A stretch of DNA of 64,000 bases from Corynebacterium meitnerae (GCF_027570075.1 NZ_JAKMUS010000001.1:62001-126000), one strand, 5' to 3'; positions 34,303-44,255 are shown, numbered from the stretch's first letter. The notes: generated by a model not told the origin, from the sequence alone. Numbers and translations: made by a program.

Positions 34303-34311
34303 GGGACGATA

Positions 34312-35139
34312 ATGGCACCAGGACGTAGGCGCTTAGATGCGGAACTCGTGCGGCGAAAGATCGCGCGGTCCCGCGAGCAAGCAGTGGAATGGATCAAGGC
34401 TGGCCGCGTGGAAGTAGGCGGCTTCGTGGCAAAGAAGCCAGCCACGGTTGTGGAACCGGATGTGTCCATCAAAGTAGCCGAGGCCGAAGGGGATGATTGG
34501 GCTTCGCGTGGTGCGCACAAGTTGCTCGGTGCCCTCGAGGCATTCGAGCCACTCGGTCTTGACGTAACCGGCAAACGCGCTTTGGATGCCGGTGCGTCAA
34601 CGGGCGGCTTCACTGATGTGTTGCTACGCCGTGGCGTCAAGGAAGTCGTCGCCGTGGATGTCGGCTACGGGCAGCTGGTGTGGCGCCTCCAAAACGACGA
34701 GCGCGTGACGGTGCTGGACAGGACTAATATTCGTCACCTCACACCCGAGATGATGGATGGGCCAGCACAGCTCATGGTGGGTGACCTATCGTTCATTTCC
34801 CTCGAGCTGGTGCTACCAGCAATCGCAGCGTGCTTGGAAGATGGTGCTGACCTGCTGCCTATGGTCAAGCCTCAGTTTGAAGTGGGCAAGGAACGGCTGG
34901 GCAGCGGGGGAGTTGTCCGCTCACCGGAATTGAGGGCGGACGTGACCTTGGGTGTGGCGGAATTTGCTCGTACTTTAGGGCTGAGTTGTCGTGCTGCTGT
35001 AGCATCACCCCTTCCAGGGCCGAGCGGGAACGTAGAATACTTCCTATGGCTCGTTAAAGATGGCGGCAAGAGCGCCCCTAGCCAGGGAGATTTAGCCGCG
35101 ATGATTCAGCGTGCAGTAGAGGAAGGACCGAAGAACTGA
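34312..35139 (+). CDS. tlyA: TlyA-family rRNA 2'-O-methyltransferase
   Basis: 275 aa. S4 RNA-binding domain at residues about 4-64 (RRLDAELVRRKIARSREQAVEW), then an FtsJ-like Rossmann domain with RALDAGASTGGFTDVLLRRG for SAM binding, VGDLSFISL and MVKPQFEVGKE with a catalytic Lys. TlyA proteins methylate 16S and/or 23S rRNA, and the mycobacterial one sets capreomycin sensitivity. Older notes call it haemolysin. The ATG follows GGGGAC. The stop overlaps the nadK start by one base. Confidence 0.93.
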   Translation: MAPGRRRLDAELVRRKIARSREQAVEWIKAGRVEVGGFVAKKPATVVEPDVSIKVAEAEGDDWASRGAHKLLGALEAFEPLGLDVTGKRALDAGASTGGFTDVLLRRGVKEVVAVDVGYGQLVWRLQNDERVTVLDRTNIRHLTPEMMDGPAQLMVGDLSFISLELVLPAIAACLEDGADLLPMVKPQFEVGKERLGSGGVVRSPELRADVTLGVAEFARTLGLSCRAAVASPLPGPSGNVEYFLWLVKDGGKSAPSQGDLAAMIQRAVEEGPKN

Positions 35140-36095
35140 TGGCTACTAGTAGTGACCGTGCTGTCCTTTTGGTCCCTCACACTCGCCGCGAAGGAAACAT
35201 CGCATCCGCTGCGCGTGCGACGGAGCTTTTGCTCGAAGCAGGTTTTACCGTCCGGTTGTTGGGCGATGAGGAACTGCCGTACGCCGGCAATTACCCGGCG
35301 TTGGATGAACTCTGCCGGGTTGAGCCTGATGAGCATGCTGCTGAGGGCTGTGAGTTGGTACTCGTCCTCGGTGGTGATGGCACCTTCCTCCGCGCCGCCG
35401 GTTATGCCCGTGCACAGGATGTGCCGATTCTAGGCATCAACCTTGGCCACATTGGCTTCCTCGCCGAGTGGGAAGAGGACAGTCTGGAGACCGCGATTCG
35501 TCGTGTGATCGACCGCGAGTACTCGGTGGATAGCCGCATGACCATTGATGTCACTGTGCATGACCACAATAATGACTTGGTGGGCACGGGCTGGGCGCTC
35601 AATGAGGCCAGCTTGGAGAACTTGGATCGCCGCGGTGTTTTGGACGCCATCTTGGAAGTTGATCTGCGCCCGGTCAGCTCCTTCGGCTGTGATGGCGTGC
35701 TCATCTCCACCCCGACTGGTTCGACGGCGTACGCCTTCTCCGCTGGCGGCCCAATCCTGTGGCCGGAACTCGATGCCATTCTGGTTGTGCCGAATAATGC
35801 GCACGCGCTGTTTACCAAGCCACTCGTGGTCTCACCGAGCTCCAAGGTCGCTGTTGAATCCTTGATTACTACGACTCACGCTGATGTCGTGCTGGACGGC
35901 TTCCGTCATCTTGATATGCCACCGGGTTCCCGCCTTGAGGTTGTGCGCGGTGAGCACCCAATTCGTCTTGTTCGCCTGGATGACAGGCCATTCACGGACC
36001 GTCTGGTGAGCAAGCTTCACCTGCCGGTCAATGGCTGGCGTGGTCCTGTGGTGAAGGATGATTTCTCCTACGCCGACAACGTGACTCAGCGGTAG
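35139..36095 (+). CDS. nadK: NAD kinase
   Basis: 318 aa. Phosphorylates NAD to NADP. GGDGTFLRAAG at residues 78-88 is the nucleotide-binding signature. NEASLEN, the long TPTGSTAYAFSAGGP stretch and the P-H-A-L-F region (NNAHALFTKPLVV) follow in the right order. GAGGAAGG is upstream of the ATG, which overlaps the tlyA stop. The tlyA-nadK-recN order is conserved across actinobacteria. Confidence 0.96.
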   Translation: MATSSDRAVLLVPHTRREGNIASAARATELLLEAGFTVRLLGDEELPYAGNYPALDELCRVEPDEHAAEGCELVLVLGGDGTFLRAAGYARAQDVPILGINLGHIGFLAEWEEDSLETAIRRVIDREYSVDSRMTIDVTVHDHNNDLVGTGWALNEASLENLDRRGVLDAILEVDLRPVSSFGCDGVLISTPTGSTAYAFSAGGPILWPELDAILVVPNNAHALFTKPLVVSPSSKVAVESLITTTHADVVLDGFRHLDMPPGSRLEVVRGEHPIRLVRLDDRPFTDRLVSKLHLPVNGWRGPVVKDDFSYADNVTQR

Positions 36096-36099
36096 GTTT

Positions 36100-37830
36100 A
36101 TGCTCACCGAAATCACCATCGATAACCTCGGCGTTATCCCGCATTCTTCCGTTGAATTCTCCCCGGGTCTCAACGTGCTCACGGGCGAAACAGGCGCCGG
36201 TAAAACCATGGTTGTCACTGGTCTGCGCTTGCTCACCGGGGGTCGCGCTGACGCGTCGAAGGTCCGCACCGGAGCCACGCAGGCGACAGTTGAAGGTGCT
36301 TTTAACACGAGCATGCTTATCGACGTCGCCCGGGACGCCATCACCGCCATCACCGATGACGCCGGCGCTGCGCCGGATGAGAACGATGAGTTTTTGGCGG
36401 CGCGGTCGGTGAAAGCAACCGGTCGTTCCCGTGCTCACCTTGGTGGGCGGACGGTACCGGCGGCGACGCTGGCTGAGTTCACCTCGCACCTGCTCACTAT
36501 CCATGGCCAGAATGACCAGCTGCGTCTGCTTGCCCCGGCAGAGCAGCTGGCCGCATTGGATGCTTTTGATCCGGCGATTGCGCCGCTCAAAGAGCGGTAC
36601 CGTGCGGCGTATACAACATGGCGTGCAGCGACGAAGGATCTGCGGGAACGAACGGAAAAACGTCGTGAGCTGGCGCAGGAAGTTGACCGGCTGCAGTTTG
36701 CTGTCGACGAAATCGATGGGATTGATCCCCAAGATGGTGAGGACACAGAGCTTGTATCCACCATCAACCGTCTGCAAGACGTGGATGCCTTGCGGGAATC
36801 AGCGCAGTTAGCGCTCGTTGCCATCGATGGGGCAGAGGCAGCTGGTGAATTCGGCGGTGGGGCAGAGAGCGCAGAGCCTGCCTCCACGCTGATTGGCCAG
36901 GCCGCGTCGTCGTTGCAGCAGTCGAGTGACGGACACTTGCGTGAACTAGGCAGTCAACTGGCGGATGTCGCTGCTGTGCTGACGGATGTCTCAGGAGAAC
37001 TCGGTACGTTCTTGTCTGATCTGCCGAGCGATCCGGATGAACTGGAACGTCTCTTGCAGCGGCAGCAGGAGTTGAAGTCTCTCACGCGCAAGTATGCGCC
37101 GGATATCGCAGGAGTGTTGGCATGGCGGGAGAAAGCAGCCAAGCGTCTAGCCTCCATCGACACCTCCGCAGAAGCGATTGAGGAGCTGAAGAAGCGCGTC
37201 GCTGCCAGCGAAAAAGAGATGATCACCGCTGCCAAGTCGTTGACCAAAGCGCGTACTGCCGCGGCAAAGGATCTGGAAAAGGCGGTGACGGAGGAGCTTC
37301 GTGGGCTTGCGATGCCGAAGGCGCGGATCACCGTGGCCGTCGAAAGTCAAGACTACGACCGCGATGGCGCGGACAGCGTCGAACTGCGGCTGGCGCCGAA
37401 TGATGCCCTTGAACCGCAGCCCTTGGCGTCGAGTGCGTCGGGCGGTGAGCTTTCCCGCGTCATGCTCGCACTCGAGTTGATTCTCTCCAGCCAGCAGGGT
37501 GGCTCAACCCTGGTTTTTGACGAAGTCGATGCTGGCGTTGGTGGTCGCGCCGCGGTGGAAATTGGACGTCGCCTGGCACGTTTGGCGCAGAACAACCAAG
37601 TCATCGTGGTCACGCACCTGCCACAGGTTGCGGCATACGCCACGACACACCTGCACGTGTCGAAGAATGTTGGCGATGAGACCGTGACATCCGGTGTAGA
37701 CGTGCTGGAGGGCGACGCGCGCATTGATGAGCTCGCACGCATGCTGGCGGGTATGGATGATTCAGAGACCGGACGCGCGCATGCCACCGAGTTGTTCGAA
37801 CGCGCGCAGGCCGAGATCGACGACTTCTAA
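36100..37830 (+). CDS. recN: DNA repair protein RecN
   Basis: 576 aa SMC-like ATPase acting in double-strand break repair. Walker A is GETGAGKT at residues 29-36. The central coiled-coil halves run from about 160 to 410, interrupted by a hinge. The C-terminal ABC signature ASGGELSRVMLALEL and Walker B LVFDEVDAGVGG follow, then THLPQVAAYATTH. Starts 4 nt after nadK. No change from the family pattern is seen. Confidence 0.95.
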   Translation: MLTEITIDNLGVIPHSSVEFSPGLNVLTGETGAGKTMVVTGLRLLTGGRADASKVRTGATQATVEGAFNTSMLIDVARDAITAITDDAGAAPDENDEFLAARSVKATGRSRAHLGGRTVPAATLAEFTSHLLTIHGQNDQLRLLAPAEQLAALDAFDPAIAPLKERYRAAYTTWRAATKDLRERTEKRRELAQEVDRLQFAVDEIDGIDPQDGEDTELVSTINRLQDVDALRESAQLALVAIDGAEAAGEFGGGAESAEPASTLIGQAASSLQQSSDGHLRELGSQLADVAAVLTDVSGELGTFLSDLPSDPDELERLLQRQQELKSLTRKYAPDIAGVLAWREKAAKRLASIDTSAEAIEELKKRVAASEKEMITAAKSLTKARTAAAKDLEKAVTEELRGLAMPKARITVAVESQDYDRDGADSVELRLAPNDALEPQPLASSASGGELSRVMLALELILSSQQGGSTLVFDEVDAGVGGRAAVEIGRRLARLAQNNQVIVVTHLPQVAAYATTHLHVSKNVGDETVTSGVDVLEGDARIDELARMLAGMDDSETGRAHATELFERAQAEIDDF

Positions 37831-37909
37831 GCCTCATCTCAAGATTCCGGCGACGTTTTGCAGCGCGCCTCCACCAATAATGCTGGTTAATGCAGCAAGA
37901 TCACGTGGC

Positions 37910-39160
37910 ATGAGCTCGAAAGAACCGACCCCGAAGAAGGCTGACACCTCCGCTGCGCCAGCAACTCCTGCCGCAGCCCCAGCCGAGACGGAGAAACTCA
38001 CCGCATCCATCACCGGTAACCTGCGTGATTGCACGCCGCAGGGGAAAGGCCTACGCAAGTTCAGCGCGGGCGATATCGCCATTGTGGATGCGCCGGATCT
38101 GACGCGTCGTGAGGCGCAGACGCTCGCGGATAAGCGTCCTGCTGCTGTCGTGAACATCGCGAAATTCTCCACGGGCAACATTCCGAATTATGGGCCTCAG
38201 CTGCTCCTTGACGCTGGCATTCCCCTCTTCGAAGGCGCCGGCGCTGCTACGCGCGAATCTTTCCGTGACGGCAAGAAGGCCACGGTGAACACGGATGGTG
38301 AGATTGTGGTGGGCAAGAAGGTCATTGCCCAGGCAGACCACCTCAGCCGCGGTGCTGCTGACAAGGTTTTTGATGATGCACAGCGTGCACTCGTGGACAA
38401 CATGGAAGCCTATTTCGGCAACAGCATCGAGTTCATTCACTCTGAATCGCCGCTGCTTGTCGACGGCGTAGGCGTGCCAGAGCTCGGCGATGCCATGGAC
38501 GGCAAGAAGGTCCTCATCGTCGCACCAACCGCGGATGCGCGTGAGCGCGTGACCAACCTGCGCAACTTCATCCGCGAGTACCAGCCGGTGATTATTGGTG
38601 TGGGCTCCGCGGCTGACACACTGCTCGACCTCGGCTACTCCTGCGATTTCATCGTGGGCGACCCGGCGGACATCTCCACCGACACGCTGCGCGGTGATGC
38701 GCGTGTGATCCTCCCCGCTGATCCGGATGGACACGCTGCTGGCCTGGAGCGCATCCAGGACCTCGGTGTCGGTGCTGTGACGTTCCCGGCGGCAGCGGAT
38801 TCGCCGATGGATCTGGCTATCCTGCTGGCTGTTTTCCACGAGGCTGAAACCATCGTCACGGTGGGTGACATTGTGGACCTGGACCGCATCTTCGCGAATG
38901 ATCTGGCGGCGTCCCCGGCAGCGATGCTCACTCGCCTCAAGGCTGGCAACCGCATCGTCGAGTCCACGGTGATTGAGAACCTGTACAAGACCTCTTCTGG
39001 CTCCGGCGTTGCGTGGGCTTGGGCGATCCTTGGTCTGCTCGTGGCACTTGCCGTCGTCGTTCTTATCGTCGGGCTCATGGGCAATGGCACGTTCGTTGAC
39101 AACCTCATCGACACGTGGAACAACTTTGCTTTTACCGTCCAGAACATCTTTAACCGCTAG
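37910..39160 (+). CDS. steA: Cytokinetic ring protein SteA (putative)
   Basis: 416 aa from ATG 37910; ATG 37880 is also possible and neither has a clear ribosome site. The first 33 residues are Ala/Pro-rich. The conserved domain holds GDIAIVDAPDLTRREAQTL, FSTGNIPNYGPQLLLDAGIP, GVGSAADTLLDLGYSCDFIVGDP and SPMDLAILLAV, which resembles thiamin pyrophosphokinase-like folds. A transmembrane helix (about 363-388) lies near the C terminus, leaving a short outer tail. In C. glutamicum SteA and SteB work at the septum and affect cell separation. The steAB pair is kept here. Confidence 0.85.
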   Translation: MSSKEPTPKKADTSAAPATPAAAPAETEKLTASITGNLRDCTPQGKGLRKFSAGDIAIVDAPDLTRREAQTLADKRPAAVVNIAKFSTGNIPNYGPQLLLDAGIPLFEGAGAATRESFRDGKKATVNTDGEIVVGKKVIAQADHLSRGAADKVFDDAQRALVDNMEAYFGNSIEFIHSESPLLVDGVGVPELGDAMDGKKVLIVAPTADARERVTNLRNFIREYQPVIIGVGSAADTLLDLGYSCDFIVGDPADISTDTLRGDARVILPADPDGHAAGLERIQDLGVGAVTFPAAADSPMDLAILLAVFHEAETIVTVGDIVDLDRIFANDLAASPAAMLTRLKAGNRIVESTVIENLYKTSSGSGVAWAWAILGLLVALAVVVLIVGLMGNGTFVDNLIDTWNNFAFTVQNIFNR

Positions 39161-39175
39161 GAGGGGTGCAACATC

Positions 39176-40192
39176 ATGGCTAAGAAGAAAACTGGTGGTG
39201 CCGGCTGGGTAGCCAGTGGCCTCGCATGGGGTCTCGCTGGCGGTCTGGCTCTGGGCACCCTCGTGGTGGCTCCGTCCTTGGCGCCAATTTCGGATTACTC
39301 GTTCAACAACATTGACCCCACGACGAAGGGCTCCGATGGGGCGCGAAAGGCCCCCGGGTCGTCTGACAAGGATGGGGAAGCACCTGCTAATCCGGAGGCA
39401 AATTCCGCCAACGCTTTGCTGGCGGGCAACTCGACCCGCATCGTGGAGGGCACTCTGGACCAGCGTCCGTTCATCATCGTCCGGGCCCCGAATGCGGATG
39501 AGGACGATGTGAAGGTGACCAGCTGGCTCGCACAGCAGGCTGGTGCGACCGTGGCAGGGGAGATCACCCTGACAGACAAGTTCCTCTCGCAGGATGGTGC
39601 TGATCAGCTGCGCTCGATTATCGCGAATACGCTGCCGGCGGGTGCCCAGCTCTCAGTGGACAACCAGGCGCCAGGCACTCACGCTGGTGAGTCCCTGGGC
39701 ACTGCGCTCATGTTCGACGTGAACACGAATGAGCCGATGGCCAATGTCGAGGACCGTGCCTTGGTGCTTCAGGCGCTTCGCGATGGTGGCTTCATTGAGT
39801 ACGACGACGGCACTATCACCCCGGCGCAAGGCATTATCGTGGTCACTGGTGGGGACATCGAAGAAGGCGAAGGCGTTAAGGATGATGCGGATGTCTTTGC
39901 CGCAACTGTGCTCGCTGATTTCGCACGTGGCCTGGATTCCCGCGGCGACGCAGTAGTCCTCGCTGGTCGTCGCGGTGCAGCATCCCCGAATGGATCCATC
40001 GCGCTGATTCGTTCCAACGCAGAGGCTTCGGCGGCAGTGTCCACGGTTGATTCCCTGGATTCGGAGACCGGTCGTATCTCCACTGTCCTTGCTCTCGCTG
40101 AACAGATCGGTGGCAAGTCCGGTGCGTATGGTTCTGCAACCAACGCCCAGGCACCAGCCCCGGAGCGTCCACGCGCGCAGGATAACGGCTAG
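39176..40192 (+). CDS. steB: SteB / MctB-family protein
   Basis: 338 aa from ATG 39176 with GGAGGGG upstream. A transmembrane helix at residues about 12-36 (WVASGLAWGLAGGLALGTLVV) is followed by an extracellular domain with a Ser/Pro-rich linker. The mycobacterial homologue Rv1698 (MctB) is an outer-membrane-associated protein tied to copper resistance. The corynebacterial one partners SteA in cell separation. The last 20 residues are Pro/Ala-rich. In M. tuberculosis pyrG follows; here a hairpin and the NUDIX gene do. Confidence 0.85.
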   Translation: MAKKKTGGAGWVASGLAWGLAGGLALGTLVVAPSLAPISDYSFNNIDPTTKGSDGARKAPGSSDKDGEAPANPEANSANALLAGNSTRIVEGTLDQRPFIIVRAPNADEDDVKVTSWLAQQAGATVAGEITLTDKFLSQDGADQLRSIIANTLPAGAQLSVDNQAPGTHAGESLGTALMFDVNTNEPMANVEDRALVLQALRDGGFIEYDDGTITPAQGIIVVTGGDIEEGEGVKDDADVFAATVLADFARGLDSRGDAVVLAGRRGAASPNGSIALIRSNAEASAAVSTVDSLDSETGRISTVLALAEQIGGKSGAYGSATNAQAPAPERPRAQDNG

Positions 40193-40202
40193 GAACGAGG
40201 TT

Positions 40203-40230
40203 TCGGCCCGGAGTTGTGCGTCCGGGCCCG
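40203..40230 (+). terminator. Hairpin between steB and the NUDIX gene
   Basis: GGCCCGGA (40205-40212) pairs with TCCGGGCC (40221-40228). Only ATTT follows, so termination would be weak, but it lies just before the -10 of the next gene. Confidence 0.5.
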
Positions 40231-40246
40231 ATTTACACTGGCTGCT

Positions 40247-40924
40247 ATGACTTCTCATTCAGATTCCCAGCGCCATGAATTCACGGTGAACAGCTCCGAG
40301 CTGCTCGTGGACGCCCCGATCTTGGCGGTGCGCCGGGACTCGGTGACCATGCCGGGTGGGACTAGTGCTGACCGTGAGATTGTTGAGCATTTCGGCGCCG
40401 TTGCCGTGGTTGCTGTTGATGAGCATGAGCGCATCGCGCTGGTGGAGCAGTACCGCCACAGTGTCGGCCGGCGCTTGTGGGAGTTGCCTGCCGGCCTTTT
40501 GGATTTCGCAGGCGAGGATGAACTGGTCACCGCACAGCGCGAGCTCGTCGAAGAAGCAGGGCTAGAAGCGCAGAACTGGTCGTTGTTGCTTGACCTCGTG
40601 ACTTCGCCGGGTTTCGCCGAAGAGTCAGTGCGTGTGTTTCTTGCTACGGGCCTGCGCGAGGTTGAGCGCCCTGCTGCTGAAGATGAGGAAGCCGATATGC
40701 GCTTTACCTGGCTGCACATTGAAGAGGCACGCCAGGCAGTGATGACAGGCAGGATTGTGAACTCCATCGCCATCGCAGGCATCCTCGCCGCATCTGAGGT
40801 CATTGCGGGTCGCTCTGAAGCCCGCTCGGTGGACTCACCGTTTGATCTGCGCCCGACGCATATGGCGCAGCGCCGCCAGCAACAAGGTATTGCGCCCGAT
40901 ATGAAGAAGATAGGGCAGCAATGA
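40247..40924 (+). CDS. NUDIX hydrolase (ADP-ribose pyrophosphatase-like)
   Basis: 225 aa from ATG 40247. TACACT ends 7 nt upstream with no ribosome site, so it is probably leaderless. The NUDIX box is [23 protein letters not shown], matching GX5EX7REUXEEXGU with one change: Ala-Gly-Glu spacing places Glu at the expected positions. [21 protein letters not shown] and EADMRF fit the ADP-ribose pyrophosphatase branch, as does the mycobacterial homologue Rv1700. The last 4 nt overlap the xerD start. Confidence 0.9.
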   Translation: MTSHSDSQRHEFTVNSSELLVDAPILAVRRDSVTMPGGTSADREIVEHFGAVAVVAVDEHERIALVEQYRHSVGRRLWELPAGLLDFAGEDELVTAQRELVEEAGLEAQNWSLLLDLVTSPGFAEESVRVFLATGLREVERPAAEDEEADMRFTWLHIEEARQAVMTGRIVNSIAIAGILAASEVIAGRSEARSVDSPFDLRPTHMAQRRQQQGIAPDMKKIGQQ

Positions 40925-41826
40925 AAGCGCGTGCTGTCGGGCAGTTATGGCTCGACCACCTCGCCGTTGAGCGGGGTGTGTCGGACAACACGCTGAGCAA
41001 CTACAGGCGCGATGTTGAGCGTTACCTCGATTGGTTGGATACGGCGGGAAAGACGGATCTCGCCAATGTCACAACAGCTGATCTCGAGGCCTATGTCGCG
41101 GACCTGCGCCGCGGGGATGAAAGCAGGCGGCCACTCGCTGCCTCCTCAGCCAGCCGCGCCCTTGTTGTTGCTCGAGGTCTGCACAAATTCGCCACCGTCG
41201 AAGGGATCGTCGTCGCGGATGTTGCCGCGAGTGTCTCACCTCCCAAGCAGGGGGAGAAGCTCCCAGACACATTGAGCATTACTGAAGTGAGTACGCTTCT
41301 CGACGGCTGCCCCACCGAAACCCCCATCCACCTGCGCGACAAAGCGTTGTTGGAGATCCTGTATGCCACCGGTGCACGAGTGTCAGAGGTGCTCGGTCTC
41401 GTTGTGGACGATGTCAGGGAGCTCCCCGGGTACGTGAAGGTCACCGGTAAAGGGGATAAACAGCGGCTTATCCCGGTGGGACGCGCCGCTAATCTCGCGC
41501 TCGACGCTTATCTCGTGCGCGGGCGTCCTGCGCTTTCAAAGGGGAAAACTCACGCGTTGTTTCTGAATAAGCGTGGGGGAGCACTGTCTCGGCAGAGTGC
41601 CTGGACGATCATCAAAGATGCAGCATCCCGGGCTGGGATTGAGAAAGACATCTCCCCTCACACGCTGCGCCACTCCTTTGCAACACACCTTCTTGAGGGT
41701 GGGGCGGACGTCCGCGCGGTCCAAGAATTACTAGGTCACGCCAGTGTGACAACGACTCAGATCTACACTCACGTCACTCCAGAGAACTTGCGTGAAGTCT
41801 GGCGCACCGCGCACCCACGTTCCTGA
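40921..41826 (+). CDS. xerD: Site-specific tyrosine recombinase XerD
   Basis: 301 aa. Resolves chromosome dimers at dif together with XerC. N-terminal SAM-like core-binding domain (residues 4-95), then the catalytic domain with R153 ([11 protein letters not shown]), K177 (GKGDKQR), H247 and R250 ([15 protein letters not shown]), H273 ([10 protein letters not shown]) and nucleophile Y282. All catalytic residues are present. Start coupled to the NUDIX gene (ATGA). Conserved place in the segregation gene cluster, not part of an integrated element. Confidence 0.95.
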   Translation: MKARAVGQLWLDHLAVERGVSDNTLSNYRRDVERYLDWLDTAGKTDLANVTTADLEAYVADLRRGDESRRPLAASSASRALVVARGLHKFATVEGIVVADVAASVSPPKQGEKLPDTLSITEVSTLLDGCPTETPIHLRDKALLEILYATGARVSEVLGLVVDDVRELPGYVKVTGKGDKQRLIPVGRAANLALDAYLVRGRPALSKGKTHALFLNKRGGALSRQSAWTIIKDAASRAGIEKDISPHTLRHSFATHLLEGGADVRAVQELLGHASVTTTQIYTHVTPENLREVWRTAHPRS

Positions 41827-41932
41827 GTCACTGGGATCAGATAGCTGCGCAGACACGTTACGCGGTAAATAACACCTGTGTAAGATGACGGGCAGTAAGG
41901 ATTTGGTCGACCTGAGTGTGAAGGGCGGGACC

Positions 41933-42808
41933 GTGGCAGACGAGGGACTCTTCGATGCGAAGCAGGCGGAAGTCGGGCTGACTGGACGTCCCCTGCGCGA
42001 ATTCCCGCAACCGGAGCCGCTGGAGAAGCACGGGCCGGCCACGATCATCTCCATGGTGAACCAGAAGGGCGGCGTGGGTAAGACCACCTCATCCATTAAC
42101 CTCGGCGCGTGCCTGGCAGAGCAGGGCCGCAAGGTTCTTTTGGTCGACCTTGACCCGCAGGGCGCGCTGTCCGCCGGCCTTGGCGTTACCCACGATGAGG
42201 ATCAAGTCACGGTCTATGACTTGATGTTGGACAACACCTCGTCGATTCACTCGGCGATTAAGCGCACCAATGTGTCAGGGCTCGACCTGGTGCCCGCGAA
42301 TATTGATCTCTCTGCTGCGGAGATCCAATTGGTCAATGAGGTTGGCCGTGAGCAGACTCTTGGCCGCGCGCTGCGTCCGGTGCGTGGGGAATATGACTTC
42401 ATCATCATCGACTGCCAGCCGTCGCTTGGTCTGCTCACCGTGAACGCGCTCGCGTGCTCCCAGGGCGTCATCATCCCGATGGAATGTGAGTATTTTTCGC
42501 TGCGTGGCCTTGCCCTGCTGGCAGACACGGTGGAGAAGGTCCGGGACCGCATCAACTTTGACTTGGATATCGTGGGCATCTTGGTCACCATGTTTGACCG
42601 TCGCACCACCCACGCCCGTGAGGTCATGGACCGCGTGGTGGAGGTCTTCGGCGACCGTGTCTTTGACACCGTGATCACCCGCACCGTGCGTTTCCCGGAA
42701 ACGTCCGTTGCCGGCGAGCCGATTATCACCTGGGCACCTAATTCCCCGGGGGCGGAGCAGTACCGAAACCTGGCCCTTGAGGTCATTGAACGGACCTCCC
42801 AGCGGTAG
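41933..42808 (+). CDS. parA: ParA-family ATPase of the scpAB operon
   Basis: 291 aa from GTG 41933, which has AAGGGCGGG upstream and gives the N terminus VADEGLFDAKQAEVGL expected for this group. ATG 41885 would lie on a probable -10 (TAAGAT, 41881-41886). Deviant Walker A KGGVGKT at residues 45-51, LLVDLDPQGALSAGL and FIIIDCQPSLGLLTVNAL identify a ParA/Soj ATPase. This is the orphan homologue next to scpAB rather than the one paired with parB near the origin, so its partner may be the SMC-ScpAB complex (inference). Confidence 0.9.
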   Translation: MADEGLFDAKQAEVGLTGRPLREFPQPEPLEKHGPATIISMVNQKGGVGKTTSSINLGACLAEQGRKVLLVDLDPQGALSAGLGVTHDEDQVTVYDLMLDNTSSIHSAIKRTNVSGLDLVPANIDLSAAEIQLVNEVGREQTLGRALRPVRGEYDFIIIDCQPSLGLLTVNALACSQGVIIPMECEYFSLRGLALLADTVEKVRDRINFDLDIVGILVTMFDRRTTHAREVMDRVVEVFGDRVFDTVITRTVRFPETSVAGEPIITWAPNSPGAEQYRNLALEVIERTSQR

Positions 42809-42832
42809 CTACAAGGGAGCCGCTCACACGGC

Positions 42833-43675
42833 ATGTCTACTACGCATTCGAACGAGCCGCTGACCGCGGGCAATGAGGGGTACCAGCCAGAGATCACTGG
42901 CTTCACCATCGTCCTCAACAATTTCGAGGGCCCTTATGATCTGCTGCTCAACCTGATCGGTGCCCGCAAGCTCGACATCACTGAGATTGCATTGGCCGAG
43001 GTGACCGACGAGTTCATCGAGTACGTGCGGCTGCTGGGCGAAATGGCGCAGCTTGATGAGGTCACCGAGTTCCTTGTCACGGCTGCCACACTTCTCGCAC
43101 TGAAGACGCAACGCCTTCTCCCTCTTAGCGGCGAGGATGAGGAAGAGGACTTGGAGCTCCTTTCCTCACGTGACCTTCTTTTTGCACGCTTGCTCCAGTA
43201 CCGCGCTTACCAGCAGGTGGCGGATCGCTTCGAAGAGTGGCAGGGGAATGCTCGCCGCAGGTATCCCCGCGCAGTGGGAATGGAAGAGCAATTCCTGGAC
43301 CTCATGCCTCCGGTGGAACTTGGCCACACGGCAGGAAGCTTCGCAGAATTGGCGGCATCTGTCTTCCGACCAAAACCCCCGGAGACAGTCCGCACGGATC
43401 ACGTTCATGCCCAGGCAGTGTCTGTCCCGGAGCAAGCCGGCAAGATTCTGGAGACGCTGAAGCTGGCTGGCCCTGATCACTGGCTGACGTTCGCAGCGCT
43501 CACACGAGATTGCACGAAGTCCATGGAAGTGGTGGGCAGATTCTTAGCCATTCTTGAGCTGTACAAAGCGCATGCAATCGACGCCAAGCAGGAAGAAGCC
43601 TTAGGGACATTGGACCTGGCGTGGACTGGCAAGGATGTTGATCCCGCGGTGGTGGCCGCACAGAACTGGGAGTAG
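42833..43675 (+). CDS. scpA: Segregation and condensation protein A
   Basis: 280 aa kleisin of the SMC-ScpAB condensin. The N-terminal block TIVLNNFEGPYDLLLNLIG contacts the SMC neck. ITEIALAEVTDEFIEYV and LLALKTQRLLPL follow, an acidic stretch (GEDEEEDLEL) marks the flexible linker, and a C-terminal winged helix (about 205-260) would bind the SMC cap. AAGGGAG lies 15 nt before the ATG, a weak distance. Five nt separate it from scpB. Confidence 0.93.
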   Translation: MSTTHSNEPLTAGNEGYQPEITGFTIVLNNFEGPYDLLLNLIGARKLDITEIALAEVTDEFIEYVRLLGEMAQLDEVTEFLVTAATLLALKTQRLLPLSGEDEEEDLELLSSRDLLFARLLQYRAYQQVADRFEEWQGNARRRYPRAVGMEEQFLDLMPPVELGHTAGSFAELAASVFRPKPPETVRTDHVHAQAVSVPEQAGKILETLKLAGPDHWLTFAALTRDCTKSMEVVGRFLAILELYKAHAIDAKQEEALGTLDLAWTGKDVDPAVVAAQNWE

Positions 43676-43680
43676 GAAAC

Positions 43681-44244
43681 ATGGAGAGCTATTCGGATCT
43701 ACCCATGGTGTCGCAGCTGCGCTCGCAGATTGAATCCGTCATCCTCGTCATTGACACTCCTGCGATGGTCGAGGACCTCGCCGGTGCGCTGCATGCTGAT
43801 CCAACAGATGTGGCTGCTGTACTCAAAGAGTGGGCGCAGGAGCTGGACAACCGTGGCTCTGGCATTGATCTGCGGGAAACCGCTGAAGGCTGGCGGCTGT
43901 ACACCCGGACAGAAAATGCCGATGCCGTCGAGGCTTTCTTGGTGGACGGCACGCAAACCAAGCTCAGCCGCGCGGCGATGGAAACCCTTGCTGTCGTGGC
44001 ATACCGCCAACCTGTCACGCGTGCTCAGGTGGCCGGTGTGCGTGGTGTCAACGTGGACGGTGTCATGCGCACGTTGACGCTGCGCGGACTCATTGCGGAG
44101 GTGGAACCGGATGAATCGTCGGGCGCACACCGCTACGTCACCACTGAGCTGTTCTTAGAGCAGCTCGGCATCGATTCTTTGGACAGGTTGCCAGACTTGG
44201 CGCCGCTTCTTCCGGAAGTCGATTCCATTGAAGATGCCTGGTAG
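43681..44244 (+). CDS. scpB: Segregation and condensation protein B
   Basis: 187 aa with GGAGTAGGAAAC before the ATG. Two winged-helix domains (residues about 10-90 and 95-170) are recognisable: SQIESVILVIDTPAMVEDLA, then ETLAVVAYRQPVTRAQVAGVRGVNVDGVMRTL, the family hallmark, and GAHRYVTTELFLEQLGI. It dimerises and holds ScpA on the SMC ring. The order parA-scpA-scpB-rluB-cmk-der is conserved. Confidence 0.94.
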   Translation: MESYSDLPMVSQLRSQIESVILVIDTPAMVEDLAGALHADPTDVAAVLKEWAQELDNRGSGIDLRETAEGWRLYTRTENADAVEAFLVDGTQTKLSRAAMETLAVVAYRQPVTRAQVAGVRGVNVDGVMRTLTLRGLIAEVEPDESSGAHRYVTTELFLEQLGIDSLDRLPDLAPLLPEVDSIEDAW

Positions 44245-44255
44245 ATTCGGGAGCT

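Noticed and set aside
40921..41826. Tyrosine recombinase as a phage or island integrase
   Set aside because: Full XerD pattern and conserved place next to parA-scpAB show it is the housekeeping recombinase.
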